From Desulfurellaceae bacterium bin18 (GTDB taxonomy: Bacteria; Desulfobacterota; Binatia; Bin18): DNA of 64,000 nucleotides. Under the pieces are notes generated by a model. That model searched no databases. It was not told the origin of the DNA and saw only the letters and a list, made by a program, of their open reading frames with translations. Shown here piece by piece: positions 1-7,926 of this stretch. The position numbers were made by a program, and so were the translations under genes. Each line of letters starts with the position of its first letter. Positions within the stretch are counted from its first letter, which is position 1. Location of the stretch: NCBI GenBank assembly GCA_002238415.1, contig MPMI01000027.1, positions 1 through 64,000 on the forward strand, read 5' to 3'.

Positions 1-87
1 CGGGCCGCCCCTCCCGAGAGGGGATCAGGGCAGGCCCCATCCCTTCGCTTCTCAGTTCTACAACTATCGGGCGCGCAGTCCTCTGCC

Positions 88-1530
88 TCAGGCACACACC
101 GGCGGCAGTTTATCGATCCACGGCTGAGCCTGCTCAAGCTGCGCCGCAACGCTGAGCAATACGTCTTCCCGGCCGTACGCAGGCATGAGATGTACGCCAA
201 CCGGCAGGCCGTCTTCACTCCAGTGTAAGGGCAGTGAAATTCCCGGCTGGCCGGTCACATTCGCAACCGGGGTATATGGGATAAGGTCGATCACCCGCCG
301 ATACACTTCATCCGGGTCGGCCGCGGCGCTGCATAATTGGCCTAAAGGCGGTGCCGGTGAACTCAGGGTCGAAGTGAGGAGCAGGTCAAACCCGTCTGCC
401 CACCAGGCGGCGAGACGCCGTTCCCAGCGTTCCAGCCATTCGAGCGCGGCAATATACTCCGTCACGCCTATGGACCGGCCCCGGTTCATGAGGTCCCAGG
501 TGTAGCGCTCAAAATCGCCAGGCCCGACTTCGCGGCCAAGCGCATCGGCAACGTCTTCTGCGGTCCGTGCGGAGTGGGCAAGCACAATCGTGCCAAAGGG
601 AGCCCCCCATTGCTCGTCCAGCGCTTCCGGATACGCAACCTCGACCCGATGCCCCAGAGACTCCAGCAGCTTTGCCGTGTTTTCTGCCGCGGCTATGGAT
701 TCGGGATGCAGGGCGTCTTGATTACCCGGTCGCTTGGTCATCAGGCCGATACGGAGCGAGCCTGGCTCACGTTGGGCGGCCTCGGCGAACGAGCCCTCAC
801 ACGCGGGGGCCGTATACGGGTCGCCCGGCATACTCCCGGCGGTCGCATCAAGGACGGTGGCCGCGTCCCGCACGGACAGAGAGACCACCCCTTCGGCAAT
901 ACAGCCGGCCCAGGCTTCGCCATAATCCGGCCCGAGCGATAAACGCCCCCGGCTGGGTTTCAGGCCGACCAGACCACATGCGCTGGCCGGGATACGAATT
1001 GATCCCCCGCCATCATTGGCGTGCGCCACGGGAACTATACGCGATGCCACCGCCGCTGCACTGCCGCCGCTCGACCCGCCGGTCGAGTGGTTGGTATTCC
1101 ACGGATTCCGGGTCGGGCCGTAGGCTTCCGGCTCCGTCGTGGTGGCGAAGCCGAATTCCGGGGTATTGGTCTGGCCAATCGTAATCAGACCGGCGGCGCG
1201 GAATTTATCGGCCAGATAGGTGCTGTGCGGGGCCGTGTATCGCGCCTCTTTGAGCCCCTTACAGCCACTATGGATTTCATCACCCGCATGCACGCAGAAC
1301 AGGTCTTTCAGCAGGAAGGGTACGCCCTTGAGCGGGCCGTCGGGTAAGCTGGCCGAGTCCGCTTCGGCACGCGCTTTGTCATACCGCGGACGGATCACGG
1401 CATTCAGTTGCGGATTGAGCTTTTCCACCCGCTCGATAGCGGCATCCACAAGCTCACGCGGACTGACTGCTCCGCTCCGCACCAGCTCGGCCTGCGCGGT
1501 TGCATCCATTTTTGTGAGATCGTCTGCCAT
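88..1530 (-). CDS. Amidase signature family hydrolase
   Basis: A 480-residue protein of normal length for the amidase signature family, which hydrolyses amides with a Ser-cisSer-Lys triad. The signature is plain: a GGSSGGS loop at residues 151-157, [10 protein letters not shown] at 173-182, and a Lys in PFLLKD at residue 75. By the usual 24-residue spacing the triad is K75, S153 (cis-Ser) and S177 (nucleophile). The start is supported by AAAGGAGGA just upstream. There is no signal peptide, so it is likely cytosolic. It stands alone and converges on the left window edge. It could be a GatA-like or a catabolic amidase; no GatB or GatC lies nearby, so catabolism is more likely. The substrate is unknown. 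Confidence 0.9.
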   Translation of the reverse strand: MADDLTKMDATAQAELVRSGAVSPRELVDAAIERVEKLNPQLNAVIRPRYDKARAEADSASLPDGPLKGVPFLLKDLFCVHAGDEIHSGCKGLKEARYTAPHSTYLADKFRAAGLITIGQTNTPEFGFATTTEPEAYGPTRNPWNTNHSTGGSSGGSAAAVASRIVPVAHANDGGGSIRIPASACGLVGLKPSRGRLSLGPDYGEAWAGCIAEGVVSLSVRDAATVLDATAGSMPGDPYTAPACEGSFAEAAQREPGSLRIGLMTKRPGNQDALHPESIAAAENTAKLLESLGHRVEVAYPEALDEQWGAPFGTIVLAHSARTAEDVADALGREVGPGDFERYTWDLMNRGRSIGVTEYIAALEWLERWERRLAAWWADGFDLLLTSTLSSPAPPLGQLCSAAADPDEVYRRVIDLIPYTPVANVTGQPGISLPLHWSEDGLPVGVHLMPAYGREDVLLSVAAQLEQAQPWIDKLPPVCA

Positions 1531-1693
1531 GATCGGTCCTCCTTTATGGTTGATCGTGAATTATCCTGCCAGGTGAGAAAGTTTGTCAAGGAAGAGCCAG
1601 TGTTTGCTTGTCATTCAGTATTCCCGCCGCTACTCTTTTCTTTATCGTCGCCATTGGGCATGAAGCCTGATTGGCGAACATGATAGTGTTATT

Positions 1694-1981
1694 ATGGAAT
1701 TTGTGTGGAACGAAGAGAAGGCAAAAGCGAATCTCTCTAAACATGGTGTAGGGTTTGACGAGGCTAAAACCGTATTTGATGATCCACTCTGTATCGATTT
1801 CTATGATCCCGATCATTCCGACGACGAGCATCGCTACATTATTGTAGGAGAGTCTCAATATGATCGCTTGTTGATCGTAGCCTACACAGAAAGAGAAGAT
1901 ACAACACGATTGATCAGTGCTAGGGAAGCCACAACGGCAGAAAGAAAAGCCTATGAAGAAGGATACGACACCGAAAGATGA
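1694..1981 (+). CDS. brnT: BrnT-family toxin
   Basis: A 95-residue protein with the BrnT pattern: MEFVWNEEKAKANLSKHGV at the start, then FDEAKTVFDDP, a central DEHRYIIVG stretch and a C-terminal RLISAREAT motif. BrnT is a small ribonuclease toxin of type II toxin-antitoxin systems, normally held inactive by a BrnA antitoxin encoded directly downstream. Here the next gene overlaps its 3' end by 29 bp, the usual toxin-first order. No clear ribosome binding site precedes the ATG. The gene is more AT-rich than the neighbouring catabolic genes, which suggests horizontal acquisition. Confidence 0.88.
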   Translation: MEFVWNEEKAKANLSKHGVGFDEAKTVFDDPLCIDFYDPDHSDDEHRYIIVGESQYDRLLIVAYTEREDTTRLISAREATTAERKAYEEGYDTER

Positions 1982-2189
1982 TGAATTGCGCCCAGAATAC
2001 GATCTCAAAAACTTGCGGGTCCGAAAAATGGGGCCGGGCCGTAAAAGTTTTGGCGATACGGTTCGCTTAGAGGCTGATGTAATAGAAATATTCCCTAGTG
2101 CGGAGGCTGTAAATGAGGCGCTGCGCTTTCTCATCAAGGTCACGAAAGACAGCACCCTCACTCTTCGAGGGAGTAAAGACGATATTTAA
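1953..2189 (+). CDS. Antitoxin partner of BrnT
   Basis: A small protein of 78 residues starting at the ATG for MKKDTTPKDDELR. An upstream in-frame start would add 12 residues inside brnT. It begins with a charged stretch (DDELRPEYDLKNL) seen at the N-terminus of many antitoxins paired with BrnT. It has one predicted helical segment near SAEAVNEALRFLIKV and lacks the full ribbon-helix-helix pattern of classical BrnA. The 29-bp overlap with the toxin gene implies translational coupling. The role as antitoxin is inferred from position and the N-terminal motif rather than from a full domain match. Confidence 0.68.
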   Translation: MKKDTTPKDDELRPEYDLKNLRVRKMGPGRKSFGDTVRLEADVIEIFPSAEAVNEALRFLIKVTKDSTLTLRGSKDDI

Positions 2190-2245
2190 CCCCTAGCTTT
2201 TATTAGGGATAGTCTGCCTGAGCAATCCCACTGGAGAGAACGCGT

Positions 2246-3289
2246 ATGGACCGTATCGGGGTTGGTTTCTGGGGTGGGATGGCGGTCAATGAACTCATTG
2301 ACTGCATCAGCCTGGCGGATCAAAAAGGCTATGAGTCTGCCTACCTGATCGAAAGCTTTGCCGATGCCTTTGGCGTCCTGTCGGCCTGCGCGCGTGAGAC
2401 GTCCAAGATTATTCTTGCGACAGGCGTAGCCACAGTCTTTACGCGCAATCCGACGACCATTGCCACCGCGGCCGCAACCGTGGATGCTATTTCAGCCGGC
2501 CGCTTTCGGCTCGGCTTGGGCATCGGTCACTCGGAAATCCACCGGGCGCGAGATAATCCGGAACCGGGCCGCCCCTTCCCTTTTGATCGGCCCCTGCGCC
2601 GGCTGCGCGAAACAACCGACGTTGTCCGTACTATCCTGAAAGGCGCAACCGAGGGCAAGCACGTCAATTATAGCGGCCAGATCTTCCGGATTACCGACTA
2701 CGAGCCGTGGCTCCACCCCTACCGCGATACGATCCCGTGCTACTTTGGGGCGCTGTCGGAAAAGACCCTGGCGTTAGCGGGTGAGATCGCCGACGGCATC
2801 CTGCCCATCTTTGTCCCGCTCGACAGCGTTCCTGAGGTCCTGTCAGCGGTCCAACGCGGGGCGCGGCGGGTTGGTCGTGATCCGTCTGCCATTGATATTG
2901 GCTGCTATCTGCCGTGCTGTGTCAGCCCGGACCCCGCAGCGGCAAAACGCGCCATGCAGTACGTGACGGCCATTCATATCACTGCGTATGGCTTGTACGC
3001 CCAGTATTTTGAAAGACACGGCCATGCGGAGACGGTCGCGCGTATGCGAGCCTGCGCGGCGCGGGGCGATATGGATGGGGCAGCCGCCCTGGTCGCGGAT
3101 GAGATGGTCGACGCCTTTGCCGTCTATGGTTCCGCTGAGCAGTGCCACCAGAAGATCACTCGCTACCGAGAGGCCGGGGTGACGCTGCCCATTGTCTACC
3201 CCATACATCCGACTTTCACCAACTACCTGCCGGATGCCGCGGCCCGGGACGGTATTCGCTATACCATTGAGGCTCTGGCTCCGGGGTAA
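2246..3289 (+). CDS. LLM-class flavin-dependent oxidoreductase
   Basis: A 347-residue TIM-barrel monooxygenase of the bacterial luciferase-like superfamily, which uses FMN or F420. Family marks: an early beta strand (DRIGVGFWGG), the strand with LATGVATVFTRNPTTIATAAATVD, then ISAGRFRLGLGIGHS, which is the phosphate-binding part of the barrel. The order fits the MER-like (F420-type) branch more than LuxA. GGAGAG precedes the ATG. It is transcribed alone between a toxin-antitoxin pair and a convergent CoA-transferase gene. It is one of six LLM genes in the window; their substrates are unknown. Confidence 0.88.
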   Translation: MDRIGVGFWGGMAVNELIDCISLADQKGYESAYLIESFADAFGVLSACARETSKIILATGVATVFTRNPTTIATAAATVDAISAGRFRLGLGIGHSEIHRARDNPEPGRPFPFDRPLRRLRETTDVVRTILKGATEGKHVNYSGQIFRITDYEPWLHPYRDTIPCYFGALSEKTLALAGEIADGILPIFVPLDSVPEVLSAVQRGARRVGRDPSAIDIGCYLPCCVSPDPAAAKRAMQYVTAIHITAYGLYAQYFERHGHAETVARMRACAARGDMDGAAALVADEMVDAFAVYGSAEQCHQKITRYREAGVTLPIVYPIHPTFTNYLPDAAARDGIRYTIEALAPG

Positions 3290-3332
3290 GAGAGCTTCAG
3301 CAGCGCGTGGCTCTTTGTCGGCCATTGGATCC

Positions 3333-4553
3333 TCACTCCGCCCGCTTGAGCACCCCCTCGCTTTCCAGCGTCCGAACCTGCTCCGGTGTATAGGACAAAT
3401 AGGTCGCAAGGACCTCTTCGTTGTGCTCGCCCAGGGACGGCGTCTCAAGTGGCAACTCGTTTGGAAATTCGGAGAACTTGAGCGGCATTCCCGGAATATC
3501 AAGTTCTCCAAACTCACGGTCAACTATCGTCCGGACGGTGCGTCGATAGCGCAGGTGGGGATGATTCACCGCTTGCTCTATGGTCAGAACCGGGGCAACC
3601 GGCAGACGCGCCTCTTGGAGGATACGAACCGCCTCATCGTCGCTCGCGGTTGAGGCCAACCAGCCTTCGATGACGGCGGCGACCTGATCCATATTTGCAA
3701 CCCGCTGGGCGTTGGATGAAAAACGGGGGTCGTCCGCCAACTCGGGACGACCTATGGCCTTGCACAGTGGTGCCCACTGATGGTCGAGCGCGATAATAAA
3801 GAGGTAGGTCTCTTTGCCTTTGAACAGCCCGATGGGACAGAGGGCGTAGTGCTGCGAGCCCGAGCGGATAGGGTTCACCGCGCCTTTGCTGCCGCTATAG
3901 ATCTGGACGTTCATCTCGTGGCAGTGGAAATAGGAATCCAGCAGGGAGATGTCTACATGCTGGCCCTTGCCGGTCCGTTCCCGATACAGCAGCGCACACG
4001 CAACAGCTCCCATCGCATGCACCCCCGTCCCGACATCCCCCAAGCCCAACATGGGAAACGAAGGCGCACCATCGGGATCGCCGATCATATGCGTCACACC
4101 CGCATAGGCTTGCGCAATATAATCATAGCCGGGTTGATCCGACAGTGGACCGGTTTGCCCAAAGGCGGAGACCGAACACATCACCAGGCGGGGATTGATT
4201 TCTTTCACCACATCATAGCCTAAGCCCAAACGCCCGATTGTTCCGGGTGCGAAATTCTCAACCAGGACATCGACCTGCTCCACCATCGCGCGCAGGATTT
4301 CCCTGCCTTTCGGACTCTTGGCATCAATACACAGGCTTTTTTTACCCCGGTTCTGTTGGATGAAATAGGCGCTCCGACCATCCTTGAGAAAGGGCATCGC
4401 CCGCGAAAAATCGCCTTTGGGCGCAAGCTCCACCTTGATAATCTCAGCGCCCATCTCGGCCATCAGCCGCGTCACCGTCGGGCCGGCCAGCACCTGCGTA
4501 AAATCCAGCACCTTGTAGCCGTCTAAAACGTGGATCAACTCTTCGTTCGGCAT
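3333..4553 (-). CDS. CaiB/BaiF class III CoA-transferase
   Basis: A 406-residue protein with the class III CoA-transferase fold. The N-terminus VLDFTQVLAGPTVTRLMAEMGAEIIKVE is diagnostic, as are the QNRGKKSL and NFAPGTIGRLGLGY motifs. The catalytic Asp that forms the aspartyl-CoA thioester falls in LGDVGTG. Such enzymes move CoA between acids and start catabolism of carboxylates such as oxalate, carnitine or aromatic acids. A strong GAGGAGG site precedes the start. The gene stands alone; a second family member lies at 48515-49711. The substrate cannot be read from sequence. Confidence 0.93.
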   Translation of the reverse strand: MPNEELIHVLDGYKVLDFTQVLAGPTVTRLMAEMGAEIIKVELAPKGDFSRAMPFLKDGRSAYFIQQNRGKKSLCIDAKSPKGREILRAMVEQVDVLVENFAPGTIGRLGLGYDVVKEINPRLVMCSVSAFGQTGPLSDQPGYDYIAQAYAGVTHMIGDPDGAPSFPMLGLGDVGTGVHAMGAVACALLYRERTGKGQHVDISLLDSYFHCHEMNVQIYSGSKGAVNPIRSGSQHYALCPIGLFKGKETYLFIIALDHQWAPLCKAIGRPELADDPRFSSNAQRVANMDQVAAVIEGWLASTASDDEAVRILQEARLPVAPVLTIEQAVNHPHLRYRRTVRTIVDREFGELDIPGMPLKFSEFPNELPLETPSLGEHNEEVLATYLSYTPEQVRTLESEGVLKRAE

Positions 4554-4687
4554 AGGCTCCTCCTCAATATGGCGTCACTCTATCCTGTCCGTTTTTGACG
4601 GAGCAAGTAGCGCACAGACTCGCCCTGCGCGCCGTCCTGAGCTAAGAGAGAATACAGGCACAGAACAGGCAGTACAGGAGGAAGCAC

Positions 4688-4978
4688 ATGTCAGCCTATA
4701 TTATTGTGGATGTTCAGGTGACCGACCCCGAGGTGTACGCCGGCTACATCAAACTCGTTCCGGCAACCGTTGAAGCCTACGGCGGGAAGTTCATCGTCCG
4801 GGGGGGAGCCGCCGAAAATCTGGAGGGCGATTGGGAACCCAACCGGGTGGTTGTGCTCGAATTCGAGAGCGTGGCCCAGGCCAAGGCGTGGTATAACTCG
4901 GAAGAGTACCGTGAGCCCAAGGGTATCCGGCACGGTGCCTCTCACGGGAAAATGATTGTGGTTGAAGGGGCATCGTAA
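4688..4978 (+). CDS. DUF1330 domain protein
   Basis: A 96-residue dimeric alpha-beta barrel type protein. The pattern AYIIVDVQVTDPEVYAGYIKLVPATVEAYGG followed by VVLEFESVAQAKAWYNSEEY is the DUF1330 signature. The family is related in fold to ferredoxin-like monooxygenase and EthD proteins but has no settled biochemical role. GGAGGAAGC supports the ATG. Six bases separate it from the RraA-like gene downstream, so the two are probably cotranscribed. Confidence 0.9.
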   Translation: MSAYIIVDVQVTDPEVYAGYIKLVPATVEAYGGKFIVRGGAAENLEGDWEPNRVVVLEFESVAQAKAWYNSEEYREPKGIRHGASHGKMIVVEGAS

Positions 4979-4984
4979 TCGCGT

Positions 4985-5479
4985 ATGCAATTCCTGACGA
5001 CAGATTTATGTGACACTCATCCAGACCTTGTCCGTGTTGTGGAACCACTGTTTACCAATTACGGCGGCAAGGTCTGTTTTGGTGGTGAGATCGTGACCAT
5101 AAAATGTCACGAGGATAACTCCTTGGTAAAAGAGAACGCCAGCAAGCCGGGACAAGGAAAGGTACTAGTCGTGGACGGGGGCGGCTCCATGCGACGCGCC
5201 TTGCTGGGCGATATGATCGCGGCCTCGGCACTCCGGAATGGCTGGGAAGGGTGCATCATCTATGGCTGCATTCGGGATATTGATGCTATCCGAGTGTTGG
5301 AGCTTGGAGTGCAGGCGCTCGGAGTCATGCCCCTGCGAACAGAGAAACGTGGCATTGGCGAGCTGGATGTTCCGGTCACGTTCGGGGGCGTCACCTTTCA
5401 GCCGGGTGAGTTTGTGTATGCGGACAATAACGGCATTATTGTGTCAGCCGAACCGCTTATCACGCCTAACGGGGGATAG
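4985..5479 (+). CDS. RraA-like protein (HMG aldolase/regulator of RNase E family)
   Basis: A 164-residue protein of the RraA family. The core [20 protein letters not shown], then [13 protein letters not shown], holds the conserved glycine loop, the GD pair and the RD pair that bind metal and substrate in 4-hydroxy-4-methyl-2-oxoglutarate aldolases. Family members act either as class II pyruvate aldolases or as RNase E inhibitors. In E. coli-like RraA the fold and length are the same, so the sequence does not decide. The catabolic surroundings favour an aldolase role. It follows the DUF1330 gene by 6 bp. Confidence 0.88.
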   Translation: MQFLTTDLCDTHPDLVRVVEPLFTNYGGKVCFGGEIVTIKCHEDNSLVKENASKPGQGKVLVVDGGGSMRRALLGDMIAASALRNGWEGCIIYGCIRDIDAIRVLELGVQALGVMPLRTEKRGIGELDVPVTFGGVTFQPGEFVYADNNGIIVSAEPLITPNGG

Positions 5480-5485
5480 CTTGAT

Positions 5486-5505
5486 TTGCACATTCTCATG
5501 TGCAA
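5486..5505. promoter_or_regulatory. Perfect inverted repeat, likely VapB operator
   Basis: TTGCACAT, four spacer bases TCTC, then ATGTGCAA: 8-bp arms with no mismatch, ending 10 bp before the vapB ATG. VapB-type antitoxins bind such repeats through an N-terminal DNA-binding domain and autorepress with VapC. The role as operator is inferred from position and symmetry. Confidence 0.55.
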
Positions 5506-5515
5506 GTATCCGCAC

Positions 5516-5716
5516 ATGGCGACCAATTTGCAGATTGACAATAATTTAATGCAAGAAGCCTTGAGACTGGGCGGACATCGGACGAAGCGGGCAGTTGTTG
5601 AGGCAGCGCTCCGTGAGTATGTCCAGCACCGCAAACAAATCAAAATCATAGGGTTGTTCGGGACTATCGAGTATGACACCGGCTATGATTACAAAAGACA
5701 ACGGAAAAGAAAGTGA
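5516..5716 (+). CDS. vapB: VapB-type antitoxin
   Basis: A 66-residue protein starting at MATNLQIDNNLM. The N-terminal 45 residues form a ribbon-helix-helix domain (NLQIDNNLMQEALRLGG, then TKRAVVEAALREYVQ). The C-terminal tail, GLFGTIEYDTGYDYKRQRK, is the part that would plug the VapC active site. No clear ribosome binding site is seen, and an inverted repeat covers the leader. The last codon overlaps the GTG start of the next gene, so translation is coupled. Confidence 0.85.
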   Translation: MATNLQIDNNLMQEALRLGGHRTKRAVVEAALREYVQHRKQIKIIGLFGTIEYDTGYDYKRQRKRK

Positions 5717-6114
5717 AGGTCATCGTCGACACGTCAGTATGGTCACTGGCATTGAGACGTAATCGAAAACCAGATGTCCCACATGTAACGGTATTCCGAG
5801 ATTTAATCATTGACGGCCGGACCGCGTTATTAGGGGCCGTTAGACAAGAAATTCTCTCCGGGATTCGCCATGTTGATCACTTCGAACGGTTGAAAAATCA
5901 TCTTCGTGCATTCCCAGATATTGAGCTGAGCATAGAGGATTATGAGCTGGCATCGGAGTTCTATAACACCTGCCGGAGTAACGGCATTCAGGGAGCAAAT
6001 ACGGATTTCCTTATTTGTGCGGCTGCCGTGCGAAGGAGTTATGGCATTCTGACGACGGACAAAGACTTCCACATTTTTCGCAAACACATACCTATCGTTC
6101 TGGTGGAACCGTAA
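5713..6114 (+). CDS. vapC: VapC-type PIN-domain toxin
   Basis: A 133-residue PIN-domain ribonuclease. Acidic residues expected for metal binding are visible: D6 in VIVDTSVW, Glu in AVRQEILSG, Asp in GANTDFLICAAA, and Asp in LTTDKDF. It starts at GTG 5713, overlapping the antitoxin stop by GTGA, a typical coupled arrangement. VapC toxins usually cut tRNA or rRNA. Codon use is more AT-rich than in adjacent catabolic genes, which fits a mobile module. Confidence 0.92.
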   Translation: MKVIVDTSVWSLALRRNRKPDVPHVTVFRDLIIDGRTALLGAVRQEILSGIRHVDHFERLKNHLRAFPDIELSIEDYELASEFYNTCRSNGIQGANTDFLICAAAVRRSYGILTTDKDFHIFRKHIPIVLVEP

Positions 6115-6156
6115 GGGAGAGCCCCACTGAACTGCAGGTCAGCCAAAGGAGGCCCC

Positions 6157-6906
6157 ATGCTTATCGATCAACCCGACGGCAATTTCACCTTCATTAAAAG
6201 TAGCGGTCCTTTTTCTTCGGGCTGTCGGGCTCAGTCCGGCTATGAGGTGGCGCACGCTACCTTTCATCCGCTGCCGGCGCTGGAAAAAGGCTATGATCTG
6301 ATTGCACGTCATCTCCAGCAGTTCGGCCGGCCCATCCAGGCCCTGTGCGGTATGGAGCTGCGCATCCCGCAACCGCTCTCGCCCCAGGGGTTTGCCGAGT
6401 TCAATGAACCCTACGTCCAGCGGATTGCGGACTGGGGTGTCCTTGTTGATGGCCTCAACCCGACGGCGCGGACCAATGTGGCGCTGGCCGTCCACCCGGT
6501 TGCCGAGCCCTCGCTCTACGGGTTTTCCTACACCGTGCCCACAGACCACGACCGTCCCAGCTTTATGCTGTCCGGGGCGGCTGAAATCCAGCGGTCCGAA
6601 AAAGGAACTGAAATCGTCAGCCGCGGAGACGTGTCGCCGCAGGGTATCAGCCAAAAGACGCAGGCGGTGCTTGAGGTCCTGACGGACCGCTTACAGGAGT
6701 TCAGCCTCGCCTGGACCGATGTGACGGCCGTCGAGCTGTACACCGTTCACAATGCGTATCCGCTACTGGAAACGGAGATTCTGCCGGGTCTGGCGAGCGG
6801 GGGGCATCACGGCCTGCGCTGGCACTATGCCCGTCCGCCGGTCACCGAGGTCGAGGTCGAGATGGGCGCGCAGGGGGTCTATCAGGAGTTGGTCCTGCCG
6901 GGGTGA
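6157..6906 (+). CDS. Rid-like deaminase, possibly CnbZ-type
   Basis: A 249-residue protein with strong AAAGGAGG before the ATG. Recognisable parts are CGMELRIPQPLSPQGFAEFN, a central GLNPTARTNVALAV, and a C-terminal YTVHNAYPLLETEILPGL followed by LRWHYARPPVTEVEVEMGAQGV. The last block has the beta-strand layout of Rid-family proteins. The whole resembles proteins annotated as 2-aminomuconate/2-amino-5-chloromuconate deaminase CnbZ, recalled from memory and not searched. If correct it would release ammonia from an aminomuconate-like ring-cleavage product. It is a lone gene between VapBC and an accessory patch. Confidence 0.55.
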   Translation: MLIDQPDGNFTFIKSSGPFSSGCRAQSGYEVAHATFHPLPALEKGYDLIARHLQQFGRPIQALCGMELRIPQPLSPQGFAEFNEPYVQRIADWGVLVDGLNPTARTNVALAVHPVAEPSLYGFSYTVPTDHDRPSFMLSGAAEIQRSEKGTEIVSRGDVSPQGISQKTQAVLEVLTDRLQEFSLAWTDVTAVELYTVHNAYPLLETEILPGLASGGHHGLRWHYARPPVTEVEVEMGAQGVYQELVLPG

Positions 6907-6910
6907 GCGC

Positions 6911-6932
6911 AGTCCTGTGATATCACAGGACT
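6911..6932. repeat. Perfect 22-bp palindrome
   Basis: AGTCCTGTGAT followed directly by its reverse complement ATCACAGGACT, with no mismatch and no spacer. It lies 5 bp after the stop of the Rid-like gene and overlaps the first copy of a 38-bp direct repeat. It may be a terminator-like structure, a protein-binding site or a recombination scar. There is no T-tract. Confidence 0.6.
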
Positions 6933-7039
6933 TCCAAAGGAATTATGCTAGCGGACTTTACACGAGATAGGCTCGCCATTCACGCGTAAGGTAGGCCCTG
7001 ACACAGGACTTTCAAAGGAATTATGCTAGCGGGCTTTAC
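6924..7039. repeat. 38-bp direct repeat pair
   Basis: Copies at 6924-6961 and 7002-7039, 78 bp apart, agreeing at 36 of 38 bases. Copy two is the coding end of the minus-strand gene at 6980-7609 (VKPASIIPLKVLC). Copy one, read in the same direction, gives VKSASIIPLEVL followed by a stop. It therefore looks like the tail of a second, mostly lost copy of the gene. Confidence 0.75.
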
Positions 7040-7609
7040 CTGAAACTTGTCCGTGTATCTTTGTATGTGCCTTGTCAACTTTCTCGCCTCGGCTGGACTG
7101 CTTACAAGGGCGGCAAATGCATTCGGGGGAAGCTTGAAGTCGGTCTTGGCTCTCCACTCCCGTTCATGTAACCAATTGACATCTCGCTCTTCCACACCTT
7201 CCAATCTCACAACTCGCCACAGCTCTTGTTCGGGGATTTCGATTCGCTCCAGTTCTGCATTCGAAAGATAGAGTACTGGTCTGCACCCCTTACGGTATGC
7301 GTTCTTCTTCGTCACAACGACTCCGTACGGTTCATAGCGAGGATTTTCAGGGTCTGCGTTCTCTTCATTTAGGACATGCTTCAGAGCCGCGAACGGAATA
7401 TCCATGAAGCAGGCCGCGCGATTTGGCCCCTTGATGAATCCTTTTTTTGTACCGCTGCCCAATATCTTTCCAGTCTGGAGAATATTCACTAGGTTCTTGT
7501 ACGCGGAACGGCCGTTTTCGTCCTCAGAGTTCTTTGTCAAGTGTACTAAGAATGGAGTGAGATCCGGTCGATCGTAGAACGGAAAATCATGGTTTTCACG
7601 GTCTATCAT
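6980..7609 (-). CDS. Uncharacterised AbiGi/DUF2971-like protein
   Basis: A 209-residue protein I cannot assign firmly. Near the N-terminus it has LVHLTK, then NLVNILQTGKILGSG and AACFMDIPF. Later it has VLYLSNAELERI and WLHEREWRAKTDF. The series H-x-T, a helix ending 'NIL..GKI', 'CFxxIP' and 'xEREWR' occurs in AbiGi-type abortive-infection proteins, DUF2971 and ADP-ribosyltransferase-like proteins. I infer a defence or stress role only from this resemblance and from the TIR gene 317 bp upstream. Its last 20 codons are duplicated just downstream. The start has a weak AGTTAGG site. Confidence 0.5.
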   Translation of the reverse strand: MIDRENHDFPFYDRPDLTPFLVHLTKNSEDENGRSAYKNLVNILQTGKILGSGTKKGFIKGPNRAACFMDIPFAALKHVLNEENADPENPRYEPYGVVVTKKNAYRKGCRPVLYLSNAELERIEIPEQELWRVVRLEGVEERDVNWLHEREWRAKTDFKLPPNAFAALVSSPAEARKLTRHIQRYTDKFQVKPASIIPLKVLCQGLPYA

Positions 7610-7706
7610 GTGTCAGTTACCTAACTCTAATACGGTGCCTTGATATCGTACTTTGCTGAAACGGTGAATGAATCTATTCGTCATGCTACAGGCGCTTGGC
7701 AGCCTT

Positions 7707-7779
7707 GTAGGTCGGGTTAGCCGCAGGCGTAACCCGACAGCCCGTCCTTGTCGGATTACGCTCCGCTAATCCGACCTAC
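7707..7779. repeat. REP-like double hairpin
   Basis: Two adjacent hairpins, at 7711-7738 (GTCGGGTTA with TAACCCGAC) and 7750-7775 (GTCGGATTA with TAATCCGAC). They are enclosed by outer arms GTAGGTCGG (7707-7715) and CCGACCTAC (7771-7779). This GTCGGRTTA family is a common dispersed palindromic element in bacteria. It overlaps the stop codon of the BrnA relic. Confidence 0.75.
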
Positions 7780-7925
7780 TGACCTACCTCTGGTGTCAAA
7801 GCTTGCTCGGTGAGACCAACTTGCCCCTTGAGGGCTTCATTGATGAGCGTTTCATAGTCTCGGCCTATCTGCTCCGACATCGTACGAAAATGGTCGAGCA
7901 CCTCGTTGTCTAGTTACAGTGTAAG
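7776..7925 (-). pseudogene. BrnA-type antitoxin remnant
   Basis: Reading the minus strand, codons from 7913 to 7779 give LDNEVLDHFRTM, then GRDYETLINEALKG. This is the DNA-binding C-terminal pattern of BrnA antitoxins (xLDxEVLxxF...YxTxINxAL). Directly before it is an in-frame TAA where the family pattern would have Tyr (xTLYLD). No start or N-terminal half remains, because the TIR gene ends at 7927. No brnT is adjacent. I read it as a dead antitoxin left by a lost module. Confidence 0.7.
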
Positions 7926-7926
7926 G

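Noticed and set aside
1586-2161. A 191-residue minus-strand reading frame over the BrnT pair
   Set aside because: It runs antisense to two well-supported genes and shows no family motifs.
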